Positions 1 through 11,412 of a stretch of DNA of 64,000 bases are shown here, piece after piece. The stretch is from Cavenderia fasciculata. Taxonomy: Eukaryota > Evosea > Eumycetozoa > Acytosteliales > Cavenderiaceae. The position numbers and the translations under genes were made by a program. Position 1 is the stretch's first letter. Every line of letters begins with the position of its first letter. The notes below the pieces were generated by a model. The model saw only the letters and a list, made by a program, of their open reading frames with translations, made no database searches and had not been told where the DNA came from. The stretch is taken from positions 1,123,233 to 1,187,232 of the forward strand of contig NW_004457734.1 in assembly GCF_000203815.1 (NCBI RefSeq), in the 5' to 3' direction.

Positions 1-224
1 GTGATAGACATTAAAAGGTTCGATGATATCATAAACCAATATTGTATAATAATAATTTAATATATCAATCATCATTGAGTATATCATCATCCCATCTATC
101 TAATCTATCGAGATTGGTTAACTTGAAATTAGACAATGAAAATGCGATCTTTTTTTTTAGAGGAGAGGAGTCTTTCTTTGCTTGAAACTCTCAAATTTTT
201 AATTTATTTAATATTTTTTTTTTT

Positions 225-2560
225 TTAGACTACATTTTTAAGAGATACATTATTATTATTTGTAAAGTTATTATTTGTATAGTCATTTTTCATCATTTTG
301 TTATGATGATGACGACCAGTACAACATAAAGGTAATTGAAGGGATTTAAAGGCAAGTACCATGACCAAGATGACAATGATAACGAGTGCACCACATACAC
401 CACCGATAATACCAATCTCGATCATTGCAATCTTTAATACATCATTGTTGGCAGTATCAAAGAGTCTTAATTGGTTTTGAACCCATTCTGGTGTTGGTAT
501 GGGACCATCAACGTTGTCTTGACCATTGTTATCATCCTTTTTAGTGGTAAGAATGGCATCACCATTTTCAATCAATGTAACTGCATTTGAAATATCATCC
601 TTTGTATATGATTGTTGTGGTTGCATTGGAGATGATTGGTAGGATACTGGTAATTTAAATGGAAGTTGTTTACCATTACCATCTTTTGGGAATGTTGTAT
701 GATCTTGATCATCATAGACTTGAGTTTCATTCAAACTTGCAAGTTTTGAATCAGCAACAACAATATTCTTTTTTGGTGTCATTTCATTCTTTTTCTTTTC
801 AACCACCGTTGTTGGAAACATTCTAAGATCAATTCTTCTTCTTTGATTATTAATTATATTAATTGGCTAAAAACATAAATAACAATATTAATATTTTTCT
901 TTTTTCTTTTTTCTATTTTTTTTTTTCATCTTTGCTTACAATAGAAATAGATTTATAATTTTTACAAGTAAAAGTAACATTATAACTACCAACATCAAGC
1001 AATCTATAATAATCACCAAATAATTTTGAAGATTGAATGATATGATCATTATTTTCAATTTGAATACTAGCTTGAATTGGTTGACCATTGTTTGCATCGG
1101 TGATTTTACCATAGAAACCCATAGTCAATGGGATGTTGATAAAGTTTAACAAGGAATATTTGTTATCTTGCCAAAATTCTTCCAATTGATTTGGTGATGG
1201 TCCTTTTTCATTTGACAATTCAAGTGTAATTTCAAAATTATTTGAATAATCATAATTCCACTAAGAAACAAAAGAAAAAGAGTAAGTAAAAGATATTATG
1301 ATTTGTTTTGTTTTTTTTCATTTCTTACATCTTGCATTCCACCTTCCAAAGTATACCAAGAAGCACCATTTGTAACACCAGCAAAAAAGTCTTCACTATG
1401 AAACATTTTACCATGATTCATTGAATAGGTAAGAGCAATTCTTCTAAATGTAGTATCATCTGGAGTTGGAGTATAGATTCCAGAAAGCTCCAAAGATGGG
1501 AATCTACCTCTTGTAGAATCATATGGATAATTTGATACCAATGCTCCACCATGTAAATTGGCAGACAAAACAAAATTTCTTGAATTACTCCAATCCATTA
1601 TTGCCTTGGTTTCAGGTTGAACTTGTCCAAATCTTCTATTTGATCCTTCTTTTTCATTTGGGAAATTTCTATTTAAATCTAGAGAAAAAAATAGAGAAAG
1701 TTAATATTTTTGAATTCTTATCATTTGTTTGTTTTTTTTTTTAAAATCATACCAAAAGAATTTAAATTTCCTCTTTGACCTAATTCAAAACCATCAGGAT
1801 TCATTGAAGGAATGATTGAAATTTTAACATTATTCATTAAATAGGTAACAAAGGGGTCGATACCATAATTTGATACAAGATGATCAATGAAATAGATTAA
1901 CATTTCACGACCAACAATTTCATCTCCATGCATATTTCCAACCAATTTGACTTGTGGTTTTGGTTCCATTTGAAGTGGATTATTTGAAATATCAACGGCC
2001 CATAATTCTCTTTCACCAATACTCTTTCCAATACTATAGACTTTGGCAATTTTACTATACTTGTTTTCAATCAACGCCATAAACTCTGTCAATTCTTGGT
2101 AGTTGTGATAATGGTTGTAATCGACATTACCAGATGGTGATGGAATCTTGTTTGGAAGTGTCTTTTTTGAATTTGATTTCCATGATGGTTCTTGTTGTTG
2201 ACGACTAATTCTAATTTTTCCAATGTCTCTAGTTGCCAATTCATCAACCTCTTGTTGTTGTTCTTCTACCAAAATTTGACCATTAAATTCCAGTACAAAC
2301 TTGCTATACTCCAAATCCGACATATAAACATCATTACATTCACGAGTACGATGATGATCCAAAATAATCTTTTCTTGATTCTCTCGAAGATATCTAATTA
2401 CATTTTCATCTCCATAATGTACTATTCTAAATAATGATAATTTATCTAATTGTCCATAAATTCTTTTTTCAATAAATGGCAAAGTTCCATTAATATCAAT
2501 ATTATTTGATGATACAATATTTAAAATTAAAATTATTATTAAAACTATTATAAATTTCAT
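225..2560 (-). CDS. M14 carboxypeptidase, CPD/CPN-like, membrane-anchored
   Basis: Zinc carboxypeptidase that should remove C-terminal residues from secreted or lysosomal peptides. Four exons (1753-2560, 1329-1678, 940-1260, 225-866) join in phase to 706 aa. The first junction restores the family motif DLNRNFP, which supports the splice choice. A signal peptide covers residues 1-18. The zinc ligands are in GNMHGDE (His and Glu near residue 210) and the His of SANLHGG (near 310). The catalytic Glu is in FEITLEL (near 400), followed by the transthyretin-like beta domain typical of the N/E subfamily. A single hydrophobic helix near residues 640-667 and a short basic/Asn-rich tail indicate a type I membrane protein, as in carboxypeptidase D, but with one catalytic domain only. 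The order and all metal and catalytic residues look intact. Confidence in the family is high; substrate is unknown. Confidence 0.93.
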
Positions 2561-2799
2561 TATTAATTATTTTTTTTAAAAATATTTTAAAGTTTATTTA
2601 ATTTAAATTTATTTATACCTTTATTTCCATGTTCAATATTATCTTTTTTATTGAATTTTACAAAAAACAATGTGGTTAAAATCAAAATCGAGTTTGTTAA
2701 AAATATCAACATGACATTTCACACACAACACACAACTATTATATTTATTTGTGTGTACACTGTACAATTAATATATTTATATTTATATTTATTTTTAAT

Positions 2800-4317
2800 T
2801 TATTTTTCCTTTTCTTTTAAATTTTCATTTTGATTTTCCTTTTTGTTAGTTGTAACCATTTTAATAAAATTTAGGTCAAAGAGTTTTTCACTGATTGGAA
2901 TAAACATTCCATAGAGATTCTTGTCAGATACGACTAGTAAGCTGCCAGAGATGGTACGAATGTAAAAGGTGGTACGGTTGCCTGGGTTGTAAATATCATT
3001 GATGGTGAGTCGATCGAGATGCATCACCTTGCCAAATGGGATTTCAAGTACGTCTTCACCTTTCCAACTAATTCCAGTTACATTTAAAATGAGATGTTTG
3101 ATTTGAGGTGGTAGGTTGAAATTGATCTTTACAAACTTGGTGCAAAGTGATAGTTCGCTAACACCCGATGGGATGAATCCAATGTTGTTGGAAGTGTTGA
3201 GGATGGTGAGTGAGGTGAGTGTGTGTGGGACGATTGTTTGTGGGGTCAAACCATCGATCGCGAGTGATACAAGACGTGGTGGCAATGTGATATCGGCCAA
3301 TGTAGGTGCGCCCGCCTCCAAGTGCTCGAGTGTGTCTGGCAAGAGTGATGTATTGAGTATCTGGTCAAACGATTTTGGTAGAACCAGTGATTTGAGGGGT
3401 AGACTCTTTAGTCCGACGAGGTGATCGGAGCTGCTGACATTGATGCGCAGGTGTGTTAGCGAGTTGGGGAGAACGACCGGGTCGAGCGGATTCTCACCAC
3501 ATGTAATTGTGAGACGTGTGAGATTGGGTGGGACCGAGCCGGCGTGCAATGCAGGCAGCTGTAGAGACAGCAACTCGAGTGTCTCGATAGATGCAGGCAA
3601 CGCATGTGCGCCAATCTCGTGGTTGAAGCGGCATCCCAGCGTGAGGTGTTTCAAACCATCCGGCAGAACAATCTCGCTGAGTGCACGCTCCATCGAAAAG
3701 CCAAACACCAAATGCACCAAATGCTCGGGTAGTACACCCGGTCCAATCGGCTGGTTAAAGTTGAGTCCAAATCGTAAATGTGTCAATGCAGCGGGCAACG
3801 AACCCGGTAACATTGGTTGGTTGAATAGAGATGATAGAGTAAGCTGACGCAACCCCGCAGGCAACGATTCATTTGGCACCAATGGTTGATTAAAGTGGTA
3901 TCCAAACTTTAGCGTCGTGACGGATGCGGGCAAGACCTCAGAGCCGAGTGGTTGATTAAACGATCGACCAAAATCAACTCTTTGTATGCCGTATGGGATT
4001 TGACCAGGTTTGATAAGAGTGTTGTATTCATCGCTAAACTTGAGGTGTGTCGCTTGCTCTGGTATCTCTCTAATCTCGTCGTCCACATAGTGCACGTGCT
4101 CCAACGAACGTACTATATTGGGGATCAACGACTTGAGTCCTATATGCTCCTTGACCAACTCGATGCCTTTGAAATCAAAATAGTCCACGTTAAACACTGC
4201 ATATCTCTTGACCGTACTCCACAACTTTTTACATGTCAATCCTAAACACACCTTGTCTATATCATCACATTGTAATAATATTCCTAATAATACGTAATCT
4301 GATAATGTCAATAACAT
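2800..4317 (-). CDS. FNIP-repeat protein with F-box-like N-terminus
   Basis: Single-exon protein of 505 aa. The start chosen is the ATG before LLTLSDYVLL. The open frame continues upstream for 26 codons, but that stretch is low-complexity T-rich leader sequence. The N-terminal 40 residues resemble the degenerate F-box start of many dictyostelid proteins. Residues about 95-230 hold tandem FNIP repeats of about 22 aa, visible as FNQPL, FNQPM and FNQPI cores followed by LP..L..L.FG. Later repeats are degenerate and leucine-rich. FNIP proteins form large lineage-specific families in Dictyostelia and are presumed substrate adaptors; the partner is unknown. The central 1.2 kb is distinctly more GC-rich than neighbouring genes. 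It shares a 200-bp divergent spacer with the MESH1 gene. Confidence 0.85.
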   Translation of the reverse strand: MLLTLSDYVLLGILLQCDDIDKVCLGLTCKKLWSTVKRYAVFNVDYFDFKGIELVKEHIGLKSLIPNIVRSLEHVHYVDDEIREIPEQATHLKFSDEYNTLIKPGQIPYGIQRVDFGRSFNQPLGSEVLPASVTTLKFGYHFNQPLVPNESLPAGLRQLTLSSLFNQPMLPGSLPAALTHLRFGLNFNQPIGPGVLPEHLVHLVFGFSMERALSEIVLPDGLKHLTLGCRFNHEIGAHALPASIETLELLSLQLPALHAGSVPPNLTRLTITCGENPLDPVVLPNSLTHLRINVSSSDHLVGLKSLPLKSLVLPKSFDQILNTSLLPDTLEHLEAGAPTLADITLPPRLVSLAIDGLTPQTIVPHTLTSLTILNTSNNIGFIPSGVSELSLCTKFVKINFNLPPQIKHLILNVTGISWKGEDVLEIPFGKVMHLDRLTINDIYNPGNRTTFYIRTISGSLLVVSDKNLYGMFIPISEKLFDLNFIKMVTTNKKENQNENLKEKEK

Positions 4318-4518
4318 GAAAGAAATAAAGAAAAGAGATATATATATAAAAAGATAAAAGATAAAGAGAGAGAGCACAAACAAACAAACAAACACAGATA
4401 CTTTGAAATTTTTTTTAATTATTATTCCTTTTTTCCCTTCTTTTTAATAATTTTCACCTTCAGGTTTAAATTCATAAATTAACACAAGATCTTTAGAAAT
4501 ACAAATACAAATACAAAG

Positions 4519-5142
4519 ATGGAAATAATAGTATTAAAAGAAGTAATAACAACAGTTGATTTTGCAGCTAAAAAGCATAGAGATCAAAGAAGAAAAGATA
4601 AACATTCATCACCATACATTAATCATCCGATTGGAGTAGCACTCAATGTCATCAACGTAGGTCAATACTATGATGTTGCAACAGTGCAAGCAGCTTTGCT
4701 TCACGATACAGTTGAAGATACTGATTGCACCGAAGAAGAGATTCGTAAAGAGTTTGGTAGTGAAGTGGCATCGATCGTAATGGATGTTACAGACGACAAG
4801 TCACTCTCAAAGGTTGACAGAAAGAAATTCCAAGTATCTCATGCTCCCCACATTCAAGACAAATCAAAGATTGTAAAGATGGCCGATAAACTATACAATC
4901 TATCGGATATCATCAAAAATGCTCCACCATCATGGTCACTCTTAACTATTCAAGGTTACTTTGTTTGGGGTAAGAAAGTTTGTGATGGTCTAAGAGGTGT
5001 CAATGCTAGCCTCGAAGAAGCTCTCGATCAACTATTCCAATCAAATGTCATTTTCAAAGGTGAAGAATATCCAGTTGTACCTTGTAAAACTATTGAAGAA
5101 GAAGATCAATTACTTGAAACTTATTATCAAAATTTAAGATAA
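4519..5142 (+). CDS. MESH1-type HD-domain hydrolase (HDDC3 family)
   Basis: Intronless gene of 207 aa, close to the size of animal MESH1. The protein is an HD-superfamily metal-dependent phosphohydrolase related to the hydrolase half of bacterial RelA/SpoT. Known members hydrolyse (p)ppGpp in vitro and NADPH to NADH in animals. Visible signatures are the first metal His in YINHPIG (about residue 36), the HD pair and following ED in LLHDTVEDTD (about 60), and the later Lys-Ala-Asp segment KMADKLYNL (about 120). There is no synthetase domain. A divergent FNIP gene lies 200 bp upstream and ku70 lies 210 bp downstream on the same strand. The call rests on strong motif agreement; the physiological substrate in amoebae is inferred only. 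Confidence 0.92.
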   Translation: MEIIVLKEVITTVDFAAKKHRDQRRKDKHSSPYINHPIGVALNVINVGQYYDVATVQAALLHDTVEDTDCTEEEIRKEFGSEVASIVMDVTDDKSLSKVDRKKFQVSHAPHIQDKSKIVKMADKLYNLSDIIKNAPPSWSLLTIQGYFVWGKKVCDGLRGVNASLEEALDQLFQSNVIFKGEEYPVVPCKTIEEEDQLLETYYQNLR

Positions 5143-5351
5143 TAAAAGAGATAAAAGAGATAAATAAATAAATATATGTATAGTTATAAAAAAAAAAGTA
5201 TATTATTAATAATTCTTCGAAGTTCAAAATTGAGTAAGATTTTTTTTTTGGGCAAAGCGCTTCCCCAAACTTGCAATTTTTGAATTCATTTTTACCGTTG
5301 CAATCAAGAAAGTTAGTATCATCAAAGAGATAAAAGATATAGATATATATA

Positions 5352-6113
5352 ATGGTATGTGTATATATAGATATGATGTTTATATAGTTGTATTAATATT
5401 TCTTTCTTTCAATTAGTCTAATAATAATAATAGTAATAATAATAGTAATACATTTGGTACTGCAACAGGGATATCAATGTTATCAAATGGTATATCACAA
5501 GCACAATTCAATTCAATATTTGATATAGGAGATGATGATATGGTTGGTACTGGTGGAGGTGGTGGAGGAGGTGGTGCTGGGGGATGGGATAATCTATTCG
5601 ATGGTAATGGTGATGGTGATGAGGATTCTGATCAAACAAGTGGACAAACAGAATACTCGCTAAGAGATTGTATTATATTCTTGATTGATTGTTCTAAATC
5701 AATGTTTCTACCAAACCCATCAACCGGTGAAATACCTTTTAAAAATGCAATCAAATGTTTAATTCAAACTATCACTGATAAGATCATAACTTCTGAATCT
5801 GATTTAATTGGTTTATGTTTATTTGGTACTGTAAGTAAAAAAAGAGGAAAAAGATAAAACAAAAAAAAAGATAAAAGGTTTATAACTAACACTTTCTTAC
5901 TACTTACTTTTTTTAGGATAAGAATAAGAATTTAAATGATTTTGAAAATATATATGTAATGAGTGATTTGGATACACCTGATCCAAAATTGATCCTTCAA
6001 ATTGAAGATATATTGGCAGGTGATTTGGGTAGTTTTGGTGGCAGTGCTAAAAAGGAATTTGCATTTGGTGATGTTTTATGGACTTGTTCAACCATGTTTT
6101 CAAATTGGTAAGA

Positions 6114-6170
<57 letters not shown>

Positions 6171-7238
6171 ATTATTAATATTGATACTAATGTTACTTTC
6201 CTATTCCTTTTTAGTAATGTGAAAATAGCACATAAAAGAATATTTTTATTTACAAATGAAGATAATCCAAATCAAGGAAATGATAATTTGAGGACAATTA
6301 GTTTTCAACGTGCAAAAGATTTGTCAGATTTGGGAATCGAGATTGAATTGTTTGCAATGAACAAGAATGAAGACGACGATACATTTGATTTTGGAAAGTT
6401 TTATCAAAACATTATCTTTTATCAAGACGGTGAATACATTGACAAGATTGATGCATCGAGTAAATTTGAAGCATTACGAGCTCGATTGAAAAGAAAAGAG
6501 TTTAAAAAGCGATCACTTGGAAAGATTCCATTCTATATTGGCAATAATCCAAATACAGTACCGATTGCTTGTCAAATGTATAATCTAGTATCGTCGGCGA
6601 AAAAGAGCTCGCCTACACAACTAGACCCGGCAAACAATCTTCCAGTCAAGACAATGATCAAGAATGTTTGTGTCGATACTGGTAGCACACTCTTGCCATC
6701 GCAAATCAAGTACAGCTACTATTATGGAGGTGAACCAGTAGTCTTTTCAAAGGAAGAGGTTGAAAAGATTAAATCGATCGATCGTCAGGGCATGGTGTTG
6801 ATGGGGTTCAAGCCGGCCAACACCATCAAGCGACAACAAACTATCAAACACATGTCATTCCTATTTCCCGATGAAAAGACTGTCAAGGGATCGACTGTCA
6901 CTCTCAACGCTCTGATTGACAAGATGATCGAGCTTGACCGTGTCGCTATTTGTAAATTCCTTCCTCGTGCAGGCACTCTTCCTCGTATGGTCGCCTTAAT
7001 CGCTCAAGAAGAGATCATCAACCCAAAGGATTCAACTCAAATTCAATCAAGAGGATTCAATGTCTTTTATCTTCCCTATGCTGATGATATCCGTCAATTC
7101 CAATTCAATACAACAACCAAAGCAAATGAAAAACAAATTGATGCTGCAAAGAAAATTATTAAAACTTTTAAAATTAATTATAATGATCAATCTTTTTTAA
7201 ATCCTGGTAAGAAATAGAAATGGAAATAGAAAGAAAAG

Positions 7239-7275
<37 letters not shown>

Positions 7276-8299
7276 TTTTATAGGATTACAAAAACATTAT
7301 AATAGTTTACAAGCAATTGCATTGGAAAGAGATAAAGTTGAAGATGTTAAAGATACTATATTACCAAATGAAGACAACTTTTCACAAAATGTAGACGTAT
7401 TAAAAGATTATCAAAAATTGGTATTTTCAAGTGACTATAAAGTCTCTGCAAGTTCCTCTTTATCATCTGCAGCATCAAAGAAAAGAGATAGAGAGGGTAA
7501 AGGAATTGGTGATTATGATTGGGTTGAATTGGCTCAATCTGGTGGTATTGCAAAACTGACCATTCCAGAACTATCTGAATTCTTAAAGAATCAAGGTCAA
7601 AAGACACCAAGTAAATTTAAAAAGGCTGATTTAGTTTCACTTGCAACCAACTTTGTAAATGGTGGAAAGATTGATTTTACAAAATTATCTAAATTAAAAT
7701 CATCTGATGATGGTAATAGTAATAGTAATAGTAGTACTCCAACTTTAACTTCAACAAAATCTACCAATTCTGACACTGCAGCAGCAGGATCACTTTATGG
7801 AAAACATACAGATGAAGAAGAAAATAAGAGACCAACTAAAAAAGTTAAACAACCAACAACTAGTACTAGTACTACTAGTACAACTTCAACAGCTGCATCT
7901 TCTAAAAAGAATATAGTATCAATTATAGATGACGATGATGATATTATGATGAAACCAGTTGATCCAGATGATTCAGATGATGATTTAGTTTTCCGCAAAA
8001 CTTCAACTTCAACTACAACTACAACTACTAATAATAATAATAATAATAATAATGATGATTCAACAAAAAAATCAGGATTAAGTTCTGATTCATTCCCTTC
8101 ATATCCAGCATCATTTGGAGATAGAAATGGTGGTAGTTTTGGATCAGCCGATATTTATTCTCAACCAAGTCAATCTCAAGCACCTAGTAGTGGTAGTTTT
8201 AATATTGGACATCCAACCAAACCAATGTGTAAATATGGAGCAGCTTGTTATAGAAAGAATGCTGATCATTTAAAGGAATTTAATCATCCAAAAAAATAA
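5352..8299 (+). CDS. ku70: Ku70 DNA-end-binding subunit with SAP and PBZ domains
   Basis: Ku70 forms the Ku heterodimer that holds broken DNA ends for non-homologous end joining. Five exons: 5352-5354, 5417-5830, 5917-6107, 6215-7206 and 7284-8299, total 871 aa. Exon 1 is only the ATG, with GTATGT following directly. This restores the Ser/Asn-rich leader in frame, though an internal ATG at 5477 would also work. The vWA-like domain starts with DCIIFLIDCSKSMF (about residue 85), then comes the Ku core with HKRIFLFTNEDNP. A SAP domain lies near residues 623-660. A C-terminal PAR-binding zinc finger (Cx(4-5)C, HxxxxxHP; residues about 847-868) is present, as described for Dictyostelium Ku70. Asn, Thr and Asp runs separate SAP from PBZ. 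Intron 3 holds an AAT repeat and intron 4 a TTTA repeat. Confidence 0.96.
6115..6168. repeat. AAT trinucleotide repeat in ku70 intron 3
   Basis: About 17 copies of AAT directly after the splice donor; the intron removes it, otherwise it would encode poly-Asn. Confidence 0.85.
7241..7279. repeat. TTTA repeat in ku70 intron 4
   Basis: About ten TTTA units fill most of the 77-nt intron and lead into the acceptor TTTTATAG. Confidence 0.85.
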
Positions 8300-8392
8300 T
8301 AAATAAATCTGTCTTGTACATTCAACCATCCATCTTTATCCATCCATCTTCTTTCTATTATTATTATTATTATTATTTATTATTATTTTAGA

Positions 8393-9063
8393 TTAGAAAA
8401 GATCACCAGTAAGTTGTTCTTCTGATCTCTTGACAACCTTTAATTTATCCTTTTTCTTCCAAACAATCTTTGATTGTGGGTCTTTGGATGGTGGTGTAAG
8501 AGTCCAAGTTGGAATTGGCATTGGTGCTTCGTCATGTGTATCTACCAACAATGCAATCTTTCTTAAATCCTCTGGTAATTCTGCAATTGCTTCCCATTGC
8601 AAGTGTGACTATAATTATAATTAAAGTTAGTATATATAGTTTGTGTCTTTTTGTTTTCTTTCTTTCTTTCTTTAGTTACTTTTTCCTTTTCTTCATCATC
8701 TCTCTTTTGAGCAGTTTCTTGACTATATTTTGCGTAACTTTTAATGATATCTCTTAATTGTTGTTCCTCTGCTGATGGCTTGGCAGTGGTTGGTTGAGGT
8801 CTCTTGTATATCTTTGTGAATCTTTGTTTGATCTTGTCGAGCGATCCCTTTGACAACTTTTGTTGTTGGTCACCTTCTCCATCACCACTGTCTTCCATGA
8901 AATCTTCGTCATCGTCTTCTTGGAGGAATGGGTTACCAACAACCTTTCTCGCACGACCAAAACGATATAAACTATTTGATGCATTGGCACTCAACGAGAA
9001 TGCATTCTGTTGACCAAATAATGTACCAATTGATCTTCTACAATATAATGATATACTTGACAT
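8393..9063 (-). CDS. Mitochondrion-targeted protein, possibly mitoribosomal
   Basis: Two exons (8680-9063, 8393-8608) give 199 aa. The N-terminus (MSSISLYCRRSIGTLFG and following Arg/Ser-rich sequence, with no acids until about residue 50) looks like a mitochondrial presequence. It is followed by an acidic patch and a Lys/Glu-rich helix (residues about 75-130). The C-terminal exon contains LPEDLRKIAL, an acidic step and PTWTLTPPS. This order of coiled helix, then LP..LR..AL, then a TPP segment reminds me of mitoribosomal protein mL40, but that is a weak resemblance and I do not claim it. The ends are otherwise firm: the splice joins KEK to SHLQW in phase and the frame stops at TAG. It lies tail-to-tail with ku70, only 93 bp apart. 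Confidence 0.7.
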
Positions 9064-10594
9064 CTCCTTCTAATATATACAAATAGATATAGATATAAAT
9101 ATTACTTTCTACTTTCAAAGATATCTTGCAAATGAAACAAGACGAAAGAGAGTGAGTGTATTGATTAGATCATGCATAGGTCCCCAGAATCTGCTTGCAT
9201 AGAGCTCACGCAGCTTCTTCGTTATGAAAATATTTTTTTTTTTTTTTAAATTTTCACAAACGATGATCATGCTACTCACTTTGTTTGCTTGGGTGACCCT
9301 GCTCTTGCTGCCAACCAATCTATCTGCACTTTCTCTCTCTATCTTATTGTTATTATTGTTTCATCATCTATAATCAGTCAGCAGTTTAGTTTAGTCTACA
9401 ACCACAACCTTCACAAGAGACAATCTCCTACTCCCTGCTAATCCTCCTTCCTCATCCCAAGTCAGAGTATTAATTAATATAATTCAACATCTAACAACAA
9501 ATCAAATCAAAGAGATTCTTCTTTGTAGGTATCATATCATCGAAATAGATAATTAATAGTTAAAAGTTGGTTTTGTGTACTCTTTAGTATTGAGAAAGAA
9601 GGAGAAAAAGAATTAGAGATAGATAGATATAAGTATAAGATAAGATAGGACAGGATAGGATAGATAAAAGATACTTTAACGATACTCAATTGAATTCAAG
9701 TTATTAAACATTAATTGAATGTATAACAAAATGATGGATGGATGGGTTAGTTGGTAATATACAAAACTAACATGCTTGAAGAAGAGATCTTGGTGATTAA
9801 CAAAAACAAAAACAAACAAATAATTCCTAGGATGATAAACCATTCATCCCATCCATCCATCCATCTATCCATTTAAACACACGCTCAACACAACAAACAA
9901 TAATAACAGTAAACACCCTTTTCTTTCTTCTTCTTCCCACCAAACATTCCACAACCCACAAAACATCAACAACAACAACAACAACCATTTGTTATCTTGT
10001 TAATCTTGACCAACCTATAATGAAGAGACAATGCAACCAAATTTGGAATATGAACAAACGATTTACTACTGCTACTACGTCGTTTATGAAATGGGGATGA
10101 AAAACTGTTAATGCAAGGATGTAAACACCCACCCACCCCCTTTTCTCTCAACAACCATAAAACAAACAAACAAACAACTGTTGCAACAGAATTCTGCATC
10201 CATGGAACAACCAATTGTCAATCTCTGAGTGATTCTTTGATGTGCTGACACTCACTCACGCTCTATCTCTCTCTCTCTCTCTTTTTGCACACCAAAACCG
10301 CGCGGTTATACCCTCCCTTTTCCCCATCTCTCATTCTTGTCAATATATATATATTTAAAGAGTACACTAGTAATTTGTTGATTAGTTGATCTTATCATTT
10401 TTTTTATTCATCGTCCAATTCACACGCAACCCAATACAATTCTCTTTTACCAAAACAACAACTAAAACTATATATATTTACATCATTCCAATTTATTATA
10501 ATATTAATAATATAATTCTATTTATTTATTTATTTATTTAATAATAGCTGTAACATACTTTTTTTTACTAAACCAAAATAATAATTGATCAATC
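9064..10594. other. 1.5-kb divergent spacer
   Basis: No supportable coding exon. It contains a GC-richer patch at about 9120-9230 that ends in a T run, CA/CT-rich stretches, a CT dinucleotide tract at about 10263-10282, a C-rich CACCCACC element near 10127-10140, a 12-bp perfect palindrome at 10296-10307 and a TATATATATTTAAAG element near 10344. The latter part is probably the ndufa2 promoter. Confidence 0.6.
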
Positions 10595-11045
10595 ATGTCC
10601 TGGAGAGCTCTATTATCACATAATTTACAAGAAATTAGAATTCACTTTTGCCAACAAGCTCAAAGCAGTGAAGGCCTAAGGTAAATAATTGAAATACCAA
10701 AAAACTATTTCCAGTTCCACCATTGATCATTATATTAACTTTTTTGTTTTATTTAGAAATTTCATTACAAAGAACTATACCGATTTAAAGAGATTAAATC
10801 CAAAGCTTCCATTGATGGTCCGTGAAGCTCATGGAATTGAACCTGTAATTTATGCCAGATACGATTGGGGACAAGAGGAAAAAAAGGTTGTTACTAATTT
10901 ATCGGAACAAGAAGTCGAAGAAAAGTTAAAGGAACTCTGTTTAATGGGTACCAAGTTGGATAGATCACCAGAAAGTGACCTCAACGAAGATGATGTTGTT
11001 TCATCTTATAATAGACCAAAAAATACCTATAGAACTATCTTTTAA
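10595..11045 (+). CDS. ndufa2: NADH dehydrogenase subunit NDUFA2 (complex I B8)
   Basis: Accessory subunit of mitochondrial respiratory complex I with the thioredoxin-like L51/S25/CI-B8 fold. Two exons (10595-10680, 10757-11045) encode 124 aa; human NDUFA2 is 99 aa. Exon 1 gives MSWRALLSHNLQEIRIHFCQ, and the splice completes an Arg codon before NFITKNYTDLKRLNPKLP. This matches the family pattern of a first strand ending FCQ, a Ser-rich turn, R.F....Y..LK..NP..P. The segment EPVIYARYDWGQE is the expected second strand. The C-terminal 40 residues are an acidic extension beyond the conserved domain. No cleavable presequence is visible, as is usual for this subunit. Confidence 0.93.
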
Positions 11046-11412
11046 ACATAATAATAATCCAAATAATAATAATAATAATACATTCCATCAATATTTTAAA
11101 ATAATTACAATTAATTCATCCCGACGATAATATATAAATATTTCTTTTATTTTTAAATTAAATAATAAAAAATAATATAATATAAATAATAATATAAATT
11201 TAGTAATAACAAAAAAAAAAACAGTATTTATTTAAGTTGATTATTATTTAATTAAAAGTACAAGAAGAAGAATTCTTTTTTTTAGTTGTTGTTGTTGTTG
11301 GATATCATTATCATTTTTATCATTAGTATTAATTTTTTTATCGGGTAGTTTTATATATAGTATGGTTTTTAATCAATCAACCAATCAATTTAAATATGAT
11401 TTGTTTGTTTTG
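11046..11412. other. AT-rich convergent spacer
   Basis: Shared 3' flank of ndufa2 and the PRPP synthetase gene. It holds AAT repeats, an A run at about 11210-11221 and a short GTT repeat near 11288. No gene or structured element was recognised. Confidence 0.6.

Noticed and set aside
3116-3847. Long open frames on the strand opposite the FNIP gene
   Set aside because: Antisense shadows caused by the GC-rich repetitive coding sequence; no family signature, and FNIP repeats explain the region.
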